Assembly: GCF_900105585.1 (NCBI RefSeq)
Contig: NZ_FNRT01000002.1
Location: 1,860,001-1,924,000, forward strand
Length of the DNA: 64,000 nucleotides
Source: Nocardioides exalbidus
Lineage (GTDB): Bacteria > Actinomycetota > Actinomycetes > Propionibacteriales > Nocardioidaceae
Direction: 5' to 3'
The translations under genes were made by a program, and so were the position numbers. Positions 1 through 9,171 of this stretch are shown in pieces (position 1 is the stretch's first letter; each line of letters opens with the position of its first letter). Under the pieces are notes generated by a model, which saw nothing but the letters and a program-made list of their open reading frames with translations, was not told where the DNA came from and searched no databases.

Positions 1-84
1 TACACGCTGCTCACTGGCAGCTTCGGTGACCAGCTGCTCGAGCGGCTGTTCAAGCACGTCATGGGCCTGCTCGGCATCGGCTGA
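1..84 (+). CDS. C-terminal end of a small DUF4244 / Flp-pilin-like membrane protein (partial)
   Basis: The first 27 complete codons read in frame to a TGA at 82-84 and form a short hydrophobic/amphipathic tail (YTLLTGSFGDQLLERLF and onward). The start lies outside the window. Position and character fit DUF4244, the small pilin-like protein that sits directly before the TadE-like genes in actinobacterial Tad/Flp pilus loci. The stop overlaps the ATG of the next gene (TGATG), so the two are translationally coupled. The family assignment rests mainly on context because so little of the protein is visible. Confidence 0.55.
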   Translation, partial: YTLLTGSFGDQLLERLFKHVMGLLGIG

Positions 85-446
85 TGTCGAGGCGGGCGCG
101 GGGCGAGTCCGGGGCGGCGACGGCCGAACTCGCGCTGGGGATCCCGCTCCTGGTCGCGCTGACCGCCGGACTCGTCTGGATGCTGGCGGTCGGCGCGGCC
201 CAGGTCCGGGTCATCGACGCCTCCCGGGAGGCCGCCCGTGCGGTGGCGCGGGGGGACGACGTGGCCTCGGCCGAGGCCGTGGCCCTCCGGATCGCGCCGG
301 ACTCCGCACGGGTCTCGATCTCCACGGGCGACGCCCAGGTGGTCGTCACGACGAGCGCGCGGATCACCGGCCCGGGCGGCCTTCTCGGCGCCCTGCCCGG
401 CATCACCGTCTCCGCCGAGGCGACCGCCCTGGTGGAGGAGTCGTGA
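84..446 (+). CDS. TadE-family pilus assembly minor pilin
   Basis: This 120-residue protein begins with a short basic stretch, then GESGAATAELALGIPLL, the type IVb prepilin-like cleavage region with its conserved glutamate, followed by one transmembrane helix (about residues 17-40). The rest is a small extracytoplasmic domain. TadE proteins are minor pilins processed by the TadV-type prepilin peptidase and act in assembly of Flp/Tad pili at the membrane. The ATG overlaps the preceding stop and its own stop overlaps the GTG of the next gene, so it belongs to a tight tad operon whose ATPase and membrane genes must lie upstream of the window. Confidence 0.85.
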   Translation: MSRRARGESGAATAELALGIPLLVALTAGLVWMLAVGAAQVRVIDASREAARAVARGDDVASAEAVALRIAPDSARVSISTGDAQVVVTTSARITGPGGLLGALPGITVSAEATALVEES

Positions 447-781
447 CGCGACCGCGGGGAGAAGGCGGAGCGGCGACGGTGCTGGTGGTCGCGATGGCCG
501 GGGTGCTGATGTTCGTGATGCTGGGTCTGGCCGCCGCAGGGGGCCTGGTGGCCGCCCAGCGCCGGGCGCAAGCAGCAGCCGACCTCGCGGCCCTGGCCGG
601 AGCGGGCTCGACGGACGACGCCTGCGCCTCGGCGGCACGGGTCGCGTCGGCCAACCACGCACTGCTGGAGAGCTGCACCGTGGCCGGCGACGACGTCACC
701 GTCGAGGTGTCCGTCGCGGGTCCGGACGTCCCGTGGCGGGTCGTGAGGGTTACCGCGGAGGCGAGGGCGGGCCCGGGGTGA
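443..781 (+). CDS. Rv3654c-family TadE/TadG-like pilus protein
   Basis: The protein has 112 residues. The GTG at 443 overlaps the TGA of the preceding TadE gene. The N-terminus (TRPRGEGGAATVLVVAMAG) has the GExGxAT signature of Tad minor pilins and leads into one membrane helix. It continues with QRRAQAAADLAALAGA, typical of the Rv3654c/helicase-neighbourhood TadE-like family, whose members carry a processed helix followed by a short domain with paired cysteines. Cysteines are present here in DDACASAARVA and ESCTVAG. It is the last gene of the tad operon, convergent with the next gene. Confidence 0.8.
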   Translation: MTRPRGEGGAATVLVVAMAGVLMFVMLGLAAAGGLVAAQRRAQAAADLAALAGAGSTDDACASAARVASANHALLESCTVAGDDVTVEVSVAGPDVPWRVVRVTAEARAGPG

Positions 782-838
782 GGGCGGGGATCAAGCGCGG
801 GTGGTCACGAGCGGCGGCCGGGTGACGACGCGCACGGC

Positions 839-1156
839 TCAGACCCGGTCGTGCCCGTGACCGTCGTGGTCGTCACCCTCGGCGCGACGCTCGGCCTCGA
901 CGCGCTCGAGCTTCGCGTTGAGCTGGCTGAGCTCCTTGCGCTCCTTGCGGTGCGCGAGGCTGCGCTTGGTGCCCCACTTGAGGATCGCGAAGCCCCACAG
1001 GATGGCGGCTCCTGCGCCCACCCCGACGAAGAACGACTCGAGCGTGGTGACGTCGAAGCCGAGCAGCTCGCCACCGGTGCCGGGCTGGCTGACGAAGAGG
1101 GCGGAGAGGATCGCGATGCCGCCGATGATGATGAGGCCGAGACCGATGATGACCAT
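839..1156 (-). CDS. Small two-helix membrane protein of unknown function
   Basis: The protein has 105 residues: two hydrophobic segments (about residues 2-22 and 42-62), then a charged, probably coiled-coil tail (LAHRKERKELSQLNAKLERV) and a His/Asp-rich C-terminus (DDHDGHGHD). The layout resembles LapA-like or other small actinobacterial membrane proteins, but no function can be assigned. A TAGATT box (read on the minus strand at 1168-1163) lies exactly 6 nt before the ATG, so the mRNA is probably leaderless. It lies between the convergent tad operon and the co-oriented helicase gene, 9 bp downstream of the helicase stop. Confidence 0.7.
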   Translation of the reverse strand: MVIIGLGLIIIGGIAILSALFVSQPGTGGELLGFDVTTLESFFVGVGAGAAILWGFAILKWGTKRSLAHRKERKELSQLNAKLERVEAERRAEGDDHDGHGHDRV

Positions 1157-1165
1157 GACGCGAAT

Positions 1166-3514
1166 CTAGCCCTCCGCGGGCGTGCTCGGGGCACCCGCGA
1201 GGAGGGCATCAAGCAAAGTGATCGCGCCGGCCTTGTCGAGTGGGTTGTTCTGGTTGCCGCACTTGGGTGACTGGATGCACGAGGGGCAGCCGCTCGCGCA
1301 CTCGCAACCGGCGATCGCCTCGCGCGTGGCTGAGAGCCAGGAGACGGCGGTGTGGAAGCCACGCTCGGAGAAGCCCGCGCCGCCCGGGTGGCCGTCGTAC
1401 ACGAACACGGTCAGCACCCCGGTGTCGGCGTGGCGCGCGGTCGAGACGCCGCCGATGTCCCAGCGGTCGCAGGTCGCGAAGAGGGGGAGGAGGCCGATCG
1501 AGCAGTGCTCGGCTGCGTGGGCTGCACCCGGCACGTCGAGGGTCGCGAGGCCCGACTCGGCGACCACGTCGTCCGGCACGGTCCACCACACGGCCGTCGT
1601 CCGCAGCGTGCGCTCGGGCAGGTCGAGCGGTTCCTCCGACAGCACCTCGCCGCCGGGCTGGCGACGCTTGAGGAAGGAGACCACCTGGTGCGACACGTCG
1701 ACCTCGCCGAGCGACAGCTCGCACCCGGCCCACGAGCGGCGCTCGCGGGTCGACACGATGCTGATGTCGGTGACCTCGCGCGCCGTGGTGCTGTAGGACG
1801 GCTCGTCGCGACGCATCGTGGCCACGTGGTGCTCGAGGTCGAGGTCCTCCACGAGCCAGGTTTCGCCCTGGTGGACGTAGACGGCGCCCGCGTGGGCCTG
1901 GTTGTGGGCGCCACCCGCGTCGACGGTGCCGACCACGCGGCCGGTGTCGGCCTCGATGAGCTGCACCGCCGACCCGCCCGCGGAGCGGATGTCGGCGAGG
2001 TCGGCCGCACGCGACCGGTCGGTCCAGAACCACCCGCGCGGGCGCTTGCGGAGCAGGTTGAGCGCGACCAGTTCGTCGACCACGGAGCGGGCGGTCGGGC
2101 CGAAGAGCGGCAGGTCGGCCTCGACCAGCGGCGACTCCTGGGCCGCCGCGCACAGGTGCGGGCCCATGACGTGGGGGTTCGACGGGTCGAAGACGGAGGC
2201 CTCGACGGGCGCTCCGATCAGCGTCTCGGGGTGGGTCACGAGATAGGTGTCGAGGGGATCGTCCTTGGCGACGAGCACCCCGAGCGCGTCCTGGCTGCCA
2301 CGACCGGCACGCCCCACCTGCTGCCAGAAGGCCGCGCGGGTGCCGGGGAAGCCCGCGATCAGGACGGCGTCGAGCCCGCTGATGTCGATGCCGAGCTCGA
2401 GCGCGTTGGTCGCCGCGAGCCCGACCAGGTCGCCGCGGCGCAGGGCTGCTTCAAGCGCCCGCCGTTCCTCCGGCAGGTAGCCGCCGCGGTAGGCCGCGAC
2501 CTTGTCCGGCAGCGACGGGTCGACCTCGGAGAGCAGCTCGGACGCCGTCAGGGCCACCTGCTCCGCGCCCCGCCGCGAGCGGATGAAGGCCAGCGTCCGG
2601 ACGTCCTCGGCGACGAGGTCCGCGAGCAGGTCGGCCACCTCGGAGGAGGCGGCTCGCCGCACGGGAGCGCCGTTCTCGCCGGCGTACGACGTGAAGGGCG
2701 GCTCCCACAGCAGCACCGACACGGTGCCGCGCGGAGAGTCGTCACGCGTGAGCGCCACGACGTCGAGCCCGGTGAGCCGGGCGGCCGTCACCTCGGGTTC
2801 GGCGACGGTGGCCGAGGCGAGCACGAACGTCGGGTTGGCGCCGTACATCGCGCACACCCGACGCAGCCGACGCAGCACGTGGGAGACGTGCGCCCCGAAG
2901 ACACCGCGGTAGTGGTGGCACTCGTCGACGACGACGTACTGCAACGAGCCGAGCAGCCGCGACCACCGGTGGTGGGAGGGGAGGAGCGAGCGGTGGAGCA
3001 TGTCGGGGTTGGTGAGGACGTACTCCCCGAAGTCGCGCGTCCAGTCGCGCTCCTCGTGCGAGCTGTCGCCGTCGTGGGCGGCGAACCGCACGTCGAGGCC
3101 GAGCGACGACAGCCCGGCGAGCTGGTCGTGGGCGAGCGCCTTCGTGGGTGAGAGGTAGAGCACCGCTGCGCCCCGCTCGCCGCGCGGACCGCGCGCGGCG
3201 CGGATCGCCGACAGCCCGGGGAGCTGGTAGGCGAGCGACTTCCCCGACGCCGTGCCGGTCGCGACGATGACGTGGTCGCCCGCGTGCGCCGCGTCGGCGG
3301 CGACGACCTGGTGGCGCCACGGCCTCGCCACGCCCTGGGCGGCGAACGCCCCGCGCACGTCGTCGGGCACCCACGCGGGCCAGTCCTCGTGGACCGCCGC
3401 CCGCGCGGGGAGCACCTCGAGGTGGCGGAGCCGGTCCTCCCGCCCCGGCACCTCCGCGAGGCGTCGTACGAGCCCGTCGACCGAGGTCGGGGCGTGCGGG
3501 TGGGGCTGGCTCAC
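1166..3514 (-). CDS. MrfA/YprA-type DEAD/DEAH-box DNA helicase with C-terminal DUF1998 zinc motif
   Basis: This 782-residue superfamily 2 helicase of the MrfA/Hrq1-like group acts in DNA repair in Bacillus, and Rv3649 is the mycobacterial counterpart. Motif I is ATGTASGKS with lysine K92, motif II is DECH with D197, and motif VI is QQVGRAGR. The C-terminal DUF1998 region carries a cysteine cluster (C737, C739, C743, C746, C752), the metal-binding signature of MrfA. I chose the GTG at 3514 because the homologous sequence starts there (VSQPHPHAP). The open frame extends far upstream without any similarity. A CAGACT box lies 7 nt before this GTG. The gene is divergent from bldG and conserved in this position in actinobacteria. 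Confidence 0.9.
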   Translation of the reverse strand: MSQPHPHAPTSVDGLVRRLAEVPGREDRLRHLEVLPARAAVHEDWPAWVPDDVRGAFAAQGVARPWRHQVVAADAAHAGDHVIVATGTASGKSLAYQLPGLSAIRAARGPRGERGAAVLYLSPTKALAHDQLAGLSSLGLDVRFAAHDGDSSHEERDWTRDFGEYVLTNPDMLHRSLLPSHHRWSRLLGSLQYVVVDECHHYRGVFGAHVSHVLRRLRRVCAMYGANPTFVLASATVAEPEVTAARLTGLDVVALTRDDSPRGTVSVLLWEPPFTSYAGENGAPVRRAASSEVADLLADLVAEDVRTLAFIRSRRGAEQVALTASELLSEVDPSLPDKVAAYRGGYLPEERRALEAALRRGDLVGLAATNALELGIDISGLDAVLIAGFPGTRAAFWQQVGRAGRGSQDALGVLVAKDDPLDTYLVTHPETLIGAPVEASVFDPSNPHVMGPHLCAAAQESPLVEADLPLFGPTARSVVDELVALNLLRKRPRGWFWTDRSRAADLADIRSAGGSAVQLIEADTGRVVGTVDAGGAHNQAHAGAVYVHQGETWLVEDLDLEHHVATMRRDEPSYSTTAREVTDISIVSTRERRSWAGCELSLGEVDVSHQVVSFLKRRQPGGEVLSEEPLDLPERTLRTTAVWWTVPDDVVAESGLATLDVPGAAHAAEHCSIGLLPLFATCDRWDIGGVSTARHADTGVLTVFVYDGHPGGAGFSERGFHTAVSWLSATREAIAGCECASGCPSCIQSPKCGNQNNPLDKAGAITLLDALLAGAPSTPAEG

Positions 3515-3715
3515 CCGCCCGAGTCTGGCAGTGGGCACCGACCGCGGGCCGATCGCAGGTCCGCCTCCCCGGAAGCGGTGACCCCACGCGGGGAACTGTT
3601 GGGGAGTCCTGCGAAACCTGGGACGACGTGGTTTGATACCACCCGGAATGAAGGGGGGCGCGTCTCGCGCTCCCGCCGCACTGTCCGAACGAGTTCGGGG
3701 ACCGGGGAAGCAGTC

Positions 3716-4051
3716 GTGGATCTCACCCTTGCGACACGCGAGGTGGATGGTCGTGCCATCGTGTCCGTCGGCGGCGAGATCGACGTCTACACCGCACCCA
3801 AGCTGCGTGACTGCATCACCGAGCTCGTCGGCGCCGGCACCTACGACATCGTGGTCGACCTCGAGGCCGTCGAGTTCCTCGACTCCACCGGCCTCGGCGT
3901 GCTGGTCGGTGGCCTGAAGAAGGTCCGCGCCCACGACGGGTCGCTCGACCTCGTGTGCACCCAGGAGCGCCTGCTCAAGATCTTCCGGATCACCGGCCTC
4001 GCGAAGGTCTTCGTCATCCACGACTCCGTCGGCCTCGCCCCGGGCGCCTGA
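3716..4051 (+). CDS. bldG: BldG-type anti-sigma factor antagonist (STAS domain)
   Basis: The protein is 111 residues, a single STAS domain. It closely matches Streptomyces BldG over its whole length, including [33 protein letters not shown] and [15 protein letters not shown]57 in the DSTGLG loop is the expected phosphorylation site. BldG is a cytoplasmic anti-anti-sigma factor that, unphosphorylated, binds anti-sigma factors and frees stress or developmental sigma factors. The GTG at 3716 gives the BldG N-terminus (VDLTLATR). In Streptomyces an anti-sigma gene follows bldG, but here only 172 nt of non-coding DNA separate it from the pyrophosphatase gene, so its partner must be encoded elsewhere. 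Confidence 0.93.
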   Translation: MDLTLATREVDGRAIVSVGGEIDVYTAPKLRDCITELVGAGTYDIVVDLEAVEFLDSTGLGVLVGGLKKVRAHDGSLDLVCTQERLLKIFRITGLAKVFVIHDSVGLAPGA

Positions 4052-4154
4052 CCGCCCGCTCCACCACCCCGACGGATGCCCAGATGGACGGGTCCGGCGG
4101 GGTTTGCGCATGCCCCGGTGACCCACCCCCGTGTGGCGTAGGTCACCCCCTCCC

Positions 4155-4168
4155 GTGATCTGGGTCAC
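4155..4168 (+). promoter_or_regulatory. Crp/GlxR-like operator upstream of hppA
   Basis: The sequence GTGATCTGGGTCAC has the GTGA-N6-TCAC form recognised by Crp/GlxR-family regulators in actinobacteria. It ends 7 nt before a TAGACT -10 box at 4176-4181, so it overlaps the likely -35 region. A perfect 12-bp dyad, ACTTGGCCAAGT (4197-4208), follows immediately before the hppA ribosome binding site AGGAGG. Function is inferred from motif and position only. Confidence 0.4.
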
Positions 4169-4223
4169 TTCTGCGTAGACTCCGGCGCGTTCACCAACTT
4201 GGCCAAGTCCTAGGAGGACACGC

Positions 4224-6515
4224 ATGACGGGGATGCTGCCCGCAGTCGTGAAGCCGGAGCTCGAGGGCGGGAACCTCGTCCTGGTCGTCGTCGTCGCCCT
4301 GATCGCGCTCGGCGCGCTCGGGATGGCCGCGATGTTCCGGTCGCAGGTGCTCGCCGCCGGCGAGGGCACCGACAACATGAAGACAATCGCCCAGGCCGTC
4401 CAGGAAGGCGCCAACGCCTACCTGCAGCGGCAGTTCCGCACTCTCGGGATCTTCGCCGCTGTCGCGTTCGTGGTCCTCTTCGCACTCCCCGCCGATGACG
4501 TCACCGTGCGCATCGGCCGCTCCGTGTTCTTCCTCGTCGGTGCCGGCTTCTCCGCCGCCATCGGCTACCTCGGCATGAGCCTGGCCGTCCGCGCCAACCT
4601 CCGCGTCGCGGCCGCCGCCGAGACCGAGGGTCGCGACCCGGCCATGACGATCGGCTTCCGCACCGGTGCGTTCGTCGGCATGGCGACCGTGGGGCTCGGC
4701 CTCCTCGGCGCCAGCGTCGTCGTGCTCCTGTTCAAGGACGAGGCGCCGCACGTGCTCGAGGGCTTCGGCTTCGGTGCCGCGCTGCTCGCCATGTTCATGC
4801 GGGTCGGTGGCGGCATCTTCACCAAGGCCGCCGACGTCGGCGCCGACCTCGTCGGCAAGGTCGAGCAGGGCATCCCCGAGGACGACCCGCGCAACGCCGC
4901 CACCATCGCCGACAACGTGGGCGACAACGTCGGTGACTGCGCCGGCATGGCTGCCGACCTCTTCGAGTCGTACGCCGTCACGCTGGTCGCCGCGCTGATC
5001 CTCGGCGCCGCGGCCTTCGGCGACAAGGGCCTGGTCTTCCCGCTGCTGATCCCTGCGATCGGCGCGCTCACCGCGGTCGTCGGCATCTACATCACCAAGC
5101 CGAGGCCCGGCGAGAACGGCCTCACCACCATCAACCGGGCGTTCTACATCTCCGCCGCCATCGGCGCGGTCGCCTCGGTGATCCTGTCCTACATCTACCT
5201 GCCCGGCTCGTTCGCCGACTTCGGTCCGGACTTCGCCGCGATCGACGGCGACCCGCGCTTCATCGCCAGCGCCGCCGTCGTCATCGGGATCGTCATGGCT
5301 GCCGGCATCCTCGCCCTGACCGGCTACTACACCGGCACCGAGTACCGCCCGGTCAAGGACGTCGGCAAGACGTCGCTGACCGGCCCGGCCACGGTGATCC
5401 TCGCCGGCCTGAGCGTCGGCTTCGAGTCGGCGGTCTACACGACGCTCGTCATCGGCGCCGCCGTCTTCGGCGCCTACCTGCTCGGCGGCGCGACCCTCAC
5501 GGTCTCGCTGTTCGCCGTGGCGCTCGCCGGCTGCGGCCTGCTGACCACCGTCGGCGTCATCGTCGCAATGGACACCTTCGGCCCGGTCTCCGACAACGCC
5601 CAGGGCATCGCCGAGATGTCGGGCGACGTCAGCGAGGAGGGGGCGCAGATCCTCACCGAGCTCGACGCCGTCGGCAACACCACCAAGGCCATCACCAAGG
5701 GCATCGCGATCGCGACGGCCGTGCTCGCCGCGACGGCGCTGTTCGGGTCCTACGCCACCTCGGTGGCCGAGGCGCTCGTCGACGCTCAGCCGACGCTCGA
5801 GGAGGCCGGCCTGCTCAGCTTCGAGGTCTTCAACCCGGCCGTCCTCGTCGGCGTCCTGCTCGGCGCGGCCGTGGTGTTCCTCTTCTCCGGCCTCGCCATC
5901 AACGCGGTCGCCCGCGCTGCCGGTGCGGTCGTGATGGAGGTGCGCCGCCAGTTCCGCGACATCCCCGGGATCATGGAGGGCACGGGTCGTCCGGAGTACG
6001 GCAAGGTCGTCGACATCGTGACCCGCGACTCGCTCCGCGAGCTGATCACGCCCGGCATCCTGGCCGTGATGGCCCCGGTCGCCGTCGGCTTCGGCCTCGG
6101 CGTCACCGCGCTCGCGGGCTTCCTCGCCGGCGCGATCGGCACCGGCACCCTGATGGCGGTCTTCCTGGCCAACGCCGGTGGCGCGTGGGACAACGCCAAG
6201 AAGCTCGTCGAGGACGGCAACCACGGCGGCAAGGGCTCGCCCGCCCACGAGGCCACCGTCATCGGCGACACCGTCGGCGACCCGTTCAAGGACACCGCCG
6301 GCCCGGCCATCAACCCGCTCATCAAGGTGATGAACCTGGTGTCGCTGCTCATCGCGAGCGCCATCGTCTCGATGAGCGTCGGCAAGGACGAGAACGACGT
6401 GCTCCGCATCCTGATCGCCCTCGTGGCGGTCGCGATCATCACCGTCGCGGTCGTGGTCTCGAAGCGTCGGGAGGTCGTCATCTCCGACGACGCCCCGGCG
6501 GCCTCCACGGTCTGA
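4224..6515 (+). CDS. hppA: Membrane-bound proton-pumping pyrophosphatase, K+-independent type
   Basis: This 763-residue, roughly 16-helix integral membrane enzyme couples PPi hydrolysis to H+ transport. Diagnostic motifs are present: DVGADLVGKVE, the acidic stretch TIADNVGDNVGDCAGM, GGAWDNAKK, and GDTVGDPFKDTAGPAINPL. In GNTTKAITKG a lysine (K488) occupies the position that separates K+-independent enzymes (Lys) from K+-dependent ones (Ala), so this should work without potassium. An AGGAGG ribosome binding site lies 7 nt before the ATG. The gene follows bldG, as in Streptomyces, and ends at a strong bidirectional terminator. It would support pH homeostasis and energy conservation from biosynthetic PPi. 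Confidence 0.96.
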   Translation: MTGMLPAVVKPELEGGNLVLVVVVALIALGALGMAAMFRSQVLAAGEGTDNMKTIAQAVQEGANAYLQRQFRTLGIFAAVAFVVLFALPADDVTVRIGRSVFFLVGAGFSAAIGYLGMSLAVRANLRVAAAAETEGRDPAMTIGFRTGAFVGMATVGLGLLGASVVVLLFKDEAPHVLEGFGFGAALLAMFMRVGGGIFTKAADVGADLVGKVEQGIPEDDPRNAATIADNVGDNVGDCAGMAADLFESYAVTLVAALILGAAAFGDKGLVFPLLIPAIGALTAVVGIYITKPRPGENGLTTINRAFYISAAIGAVASVILSYIYLPGSFADFGPDFAAIDGDPRFIASAAVVIGIVMAAGILALTGYYTGTEYRPVKDVGKTSLTGPATVILAGLSVGFESAVYTTLVIGAAVFGAYLLGGATLTVSLFAVALAGCGLLTTVGVIVAMDTFGPVSDNAQGIAEMSGDVSEEGAQILTELDAVGNTTKAITKGIAIATAVLAATALFGSYATSVAEALVDAQPTLEEAGLLSFEVFNPAVLVGVLLGAAVVFLFSGLAINAVARAAGAVVMEVRRQFRDIPGIMEGTGRPEYGKVVDIVTRDSLRELITPGILAVMAPVAVGFGLGVTALAGFLAGAIGTGTLMAVFLANAGGAWDNAKKLVEDGNHGGKGSPAHEATVIGDTVGDPFKDTAGPAINPLIKVMNLVSLLIASAIVSMSVGKDENDVLRILIALVAVAIITVAVVVSKRREVVISDDAPAASTV

Positions 6516-6531
6516 CGGACGCACCGCCTCA

Positions 6532-6574
6532 CCGTCGTGGCGGTCGGTTGCTCGGCAACCGGCCGCCACGGCGG
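6532..6574. terminator. Bidirectional hairpin terminator between hppA and the phosphotransferase gene
   Basis: Two 20-nt arms (6532-6551 and 6555-6574) pair perfectly except for two G-U wobbles, around a 3-nt loop (tcg), giving a very stable stem. It is placed between the convergent hppA and phosphotransferase genes and can serve both. A short T run (attt) follows on the plus strand. Confidence 0.8.
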
Positions 6575-6593
6575 CATTTCAGGGGTAAGACGC

Positions 6594-7490
6594 TCAGCGC
6601 TCGCCGAAGTGCGGGCGGGTCAGCTCCTCGGTGAGGCCGCCGAGCGCGGTGTGGTCGTCGGTGTCGCCGGCGTGCGGGCCCTGCAGCCACTGGGCGAACG
6701 ACCAGATCTCCGAGAGCCGCCACTCGAGGTCGAACAGCCGCACCACCTGCGGGTCGTGGGCGACGTCGCGACCCTCGTGGACCAGCGTCGCGAGGTCACG
6801 CTCCGGCGGCGCGAGGACGAGCGACTCCCAGTCGATCAGCCACGTCTGCCCGCGGGCGAGCCACTGGTTGCGCACGTGCGGCTCGCCGTGCGTGACGACG
6901 TAGGTCGACGGGTCGAGGAGGCCGAGCAGCCGGGAGTGCTCGCGCGACCACCCGCCGACCTGGGCGAGGTGCTCGACGACGAGCTCACGGGCGGCCGTCC
7001 CGAGCGGTCCGTCCCACCGCTGCTGGAGCAGGTCGCGCAGGCGGGTGGGCAGGTCGGGGTCGATCTCGGTGGCCCACGTCCGGGCCGTCGCAGGAGGAGG
7101 CGTCGCGTGCAGCCGCGCGAGCAGGTCGGGCAGCTCCTCGACCGATGCCTCGGGACGCGTGCCCTCCAGCCACCGCGTGGCGCTCGCCGTGCGCCTGCCG
7201 ACCGGGACGGCGTACGCGCCTGCCACGGTCGGGAGGCTCGGCCACACGAAGTCGAGCGGCAGGGCCGCTGCGGAGGCGTACGCCGCCTCCAGCGACGCGT
7301 GCGTGTGGCGGGGCAGGTCCGGGTCGAGCGTCAGGAAGAGGACCGGCTCGCCGGCGACTTCCACCCGCCAGTGGTGCGCGCCCCAGCCGACGGAGAGGTG
7401 CTCGACCGCGTCGGCCCGCGGCTCCCAGTGGTCCCGCGCGACCACCAGGACCTCGTCGTCGCTGACGTCCGCCGGTCGCTCGAGCACCAC
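6594..7490 (-). CDS. APH-family phosphotransferase, substrate unknown
   Basis: The protein has 298 residues with the aminoglycoside-phosphotransferase/choline-kinase fold. The catalytic loop is THGEPHVRNQW (HxxxxxxN form with Glu in place of the usual Asp after HG), and the metal-binding strand is WLIDWESL. A poorly conserved N-terminal lobe contains HHWRVEVAGEPVLFLTLD. Such proteins phosphorylate small hydroxylated molecules or antibiotics, and the substrate cannot be told here. GTG is the likely start, with a CACGAT box 6 nt upstream. It faces hppA across a shared terminator and is divergent from the methyltransferase gene. Confidence 0.75.
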   Translation of the reverse strand: MVLERPADVSDDEVLVVARDHWEPRADAVEHLSVGWGAHHWRVEVAGEPVLFLTLDPDLPRHTHASLEAAYASAAALPLDFVWPSLPTVAGAYAVPVGRRTASATRWLEGTRPEASVEELPDLLARLHATPPPATARTWATEIDPDLPTRLRDLLQQRWDGPLGTAARELVVEHLAQVGGWSREHSRLLGLLDPSTYVVTHGEPHVRNQWLARGQTWLIDWESLVLAPPERDLATLVHEGRDVAHDPQVVRLFDLEWRLSEIWSFAQWLQGPHAGDTDDHTALGGLTEELTRPHFGER

Positions 7491-7525
7491 GTCATCGTGG
7501 CACGGACGTCTGGGAGGCTTGGCCC

Positions 7526-8998
7526 ATGCCGTCCGACCTCGACTTCGCCGAGCCCCTGCGCGACGCCCTGCTCGCCGCCCACTTCACCTACGACCGCGTC
7601 GCCGAGGCGATCGGCGAGGAGGCGCACCGCGCGCTCGGTCGCAACGAGACCTTGCCCGCCCAGCGGCGTACGACCTCGGGTGCGCCGCTCGACACGCTGG
7701 TCCGGCTGTTCCTGCTGCAGACCACGGTCGCGCGCGACGAGGCGGACCAGGCCCTGCCCGGCCTGGTCGACCGGCTCTGCAACGCCGGCCTGCTCGAGCA
7801 GAGCGTGAGCGAGGTCGCCGCCCGCACGGACTGTCGCCCCTATGCCGCGGACGACCAGGACCTGTGGGTGGTCTCGGACCTGACGCCCGGCCTCGACGGC
7901 GCGCCGGTCGCGGTCGGGTCGGACCACGTGCTCGGCATCTCGAGTGCCTCGACGAGCCTGGCCCAGCTGACGATGCGCGAGCCGGTCGCCTCGGCGCTCG
8001 ACCTCGGCACCGGCTGCGGGGTCCAGGCGCTGCACCTCGGCGCGCACGCCGCCCGCGTGGTCGCCACCGACGTCAACACCCGCGCGCTCTGGATGACCCG
8101 GCTCAACGCCGCGCTCAACGAGGTCCCGGCAGAGGTCGACGTGCGCGACGGGTCGTTCTTCGAGCCGGTCGCGGGCGAGCGGTTCGACCTCATCGCCACG
8201 AACCCGCCCTTCGTCATCTCCCCGGCCACGGGCGAACGCCTCGTCTACCGTGACTCCGGCCTGCCCGGCGACCGCGTCGTCGAGCACATCGTGCGCACCG
8301 GGCCCGACCACCTCGCCGACGGCGGCTGGCTCCAGGTGCTCGCCAACTGGTCGATCGTGGCGGGCCGGTCGTGGGACGACCGCCTCGGCTCGTGGCTCCG
8401 CGACGACTGCGACGCCCTCGTCGTGCAGCGCGAGACCCTCGACCCGTCGGCCTACGTCGAGCTGTGGCTCAAGGACAGCGGCCACCACGGTGGTCCGGAC
8501 TACGCCCGGCGCTACGACACCTGGCTGTCCTGGCTCGAGGAGTCCGGGATCGAGGGCGTCGGCTTCGGCTGGATCAACGTCCGCCTCGGAGGCGGGGGCA
8601 CGCACCAGCTGCTCGAGTGGCCGTACGACGTCGAGCAGCCGATCGGCCCCGCCATCCACGCGTGGGGCGACGCGGTCACCGACCTGCGCGGGCTGGGTGA
8701 CGAGGAGCTGCTCGCCACCACGCTGCGCGCCCGGGAGGACGTGCAGCAGGAGACGGTCGGCCGTCCGGGGGCCGAGGACCCCGAGGCCATCGTGCTGCGC
8801 CAGCAGCGGGGCTTCCGCCGCGCCCGCACCGCCGACACCGTGGAGGCTGCGTTCCTCGGTGCCTGCGACGGGGACCTGTCGGTCGGGCAGCTCCTCGGTG
8901 CGCTCGGGGCGCTGCTCGAGCGCGACGTCGCCGAGCTGCAGGAGACCTACCTCCCGGTGGTCCGGGAGCTGGTGGGCGAGGGCTTCCTCACCACCTGA
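7526..8998 (+). CDS. SAM-dependent methyltransferase with NPPF motif
   Basis: The protein has 490 residues. A non-catalytic N-terminal part of about 140 residues precedes a class I methyltransferase domain with motif I LDLGTGCGVQALHL (from about residue 158) and the catalytic TNPPFVIS (N226). NPPF/NPPY marks enzymes that methylate an amide or exocyclic amino nitrogen, as in HemK/PrmC or RsmC-type proteins. About 200 further residues follow. A protein of this kind sits near topA in Streptomyces too, suggesting a conserved housekeeping role in rRNA or protein methylation. The exact target is not known. It converges with the protease gene across a perfect hairpin. Confidence 0.8.
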   Translation: MPSDLDFAEPLRDALLAAHFTYDRVAEAIGEEAHRALGRNETLPAQRRTTSGAPLDTLVRLFLLQTTVARDEADQALPGLVDRLCNAGLLEQSVSEVAARTDCRPYAADDQDLWVVSDLTPGLDGAPVAVGSDHVLGISSASTSLAQLTMREPVASALDLGTGCGVQALHLGAHAARVVATDVNTRALWMTRLNAALNEVPAEVDVRDGSFFEPVAGERFDLIATNPPFVISPATGERLVYRDSGLPGDRVVEHIVRTGPDHLADGGWLQVLANWSIVAGRSWDDRLGSWLRDDCDALVVQRETLDPSAYVELWLKDSGHHGGPDYARRYDTWLSWLEESGIEGVGFGWINVRLGGGGTHQLLEWPYDVEQPIGPAIHAWGDAVTDLRGLGDEELLATTLRAREDVQQETVGRPGAEDPEAIVLRQQRGFRRARTADTVEAAFLGACDGDLSVGQLLGALGALLERDVAELQETYLPVVRELVGEGFLTT

Positions 8999-9027
8999 CC
9001 TCCAGGCCCGGTCGCAGGCACCACGCC

Positions 9028-9062
9028 GGCCCCGGCGGCGCGTCGACCGCGCCGCCGGGGCC
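9028..9062. terminator. Perfect 15-bp hairpin terminator between convergent genes
   Basis: The arms GGCCCCGGCGGCGCG (9028-9042) and CGCGCCGCCGGGGCC (9048-9062) are perfectly complementary around a 5-nt loop (tcgac). They lie in the 173-nt gap between the methyltransferase and protease genes, which converge here. There is no clear U-tract, as is common for actinobacterial terminators. Confidence 0.75.
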
Positions 9063-9171
9063 CGCACCCCGCCGCTCCCGAGCCGACCGGTGGCCTCGTG
9101 CGTCCCGTCCTCCCGGTGGGCCGCAGGTGCACCTGGCTCGTGACCCCACCGGAGGGTGGGAGCGACGGGTG

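Noticed and set aside
3515..4414. Upstream extension of the helicase frame across bldG
   Set aside because: No similarity to helicases; antisense to bldG. The MrfA-type N-terminus begins at 3514.
4191..6569. A 792-codon frame antisense to hppA
   Set aside because: Its composition (His/Asp/Glu/Arg/Gly-rich repeats) is that of a shadow frame of a GC-rich gene. The plus-strand pyrophosphatase is unmistakable.
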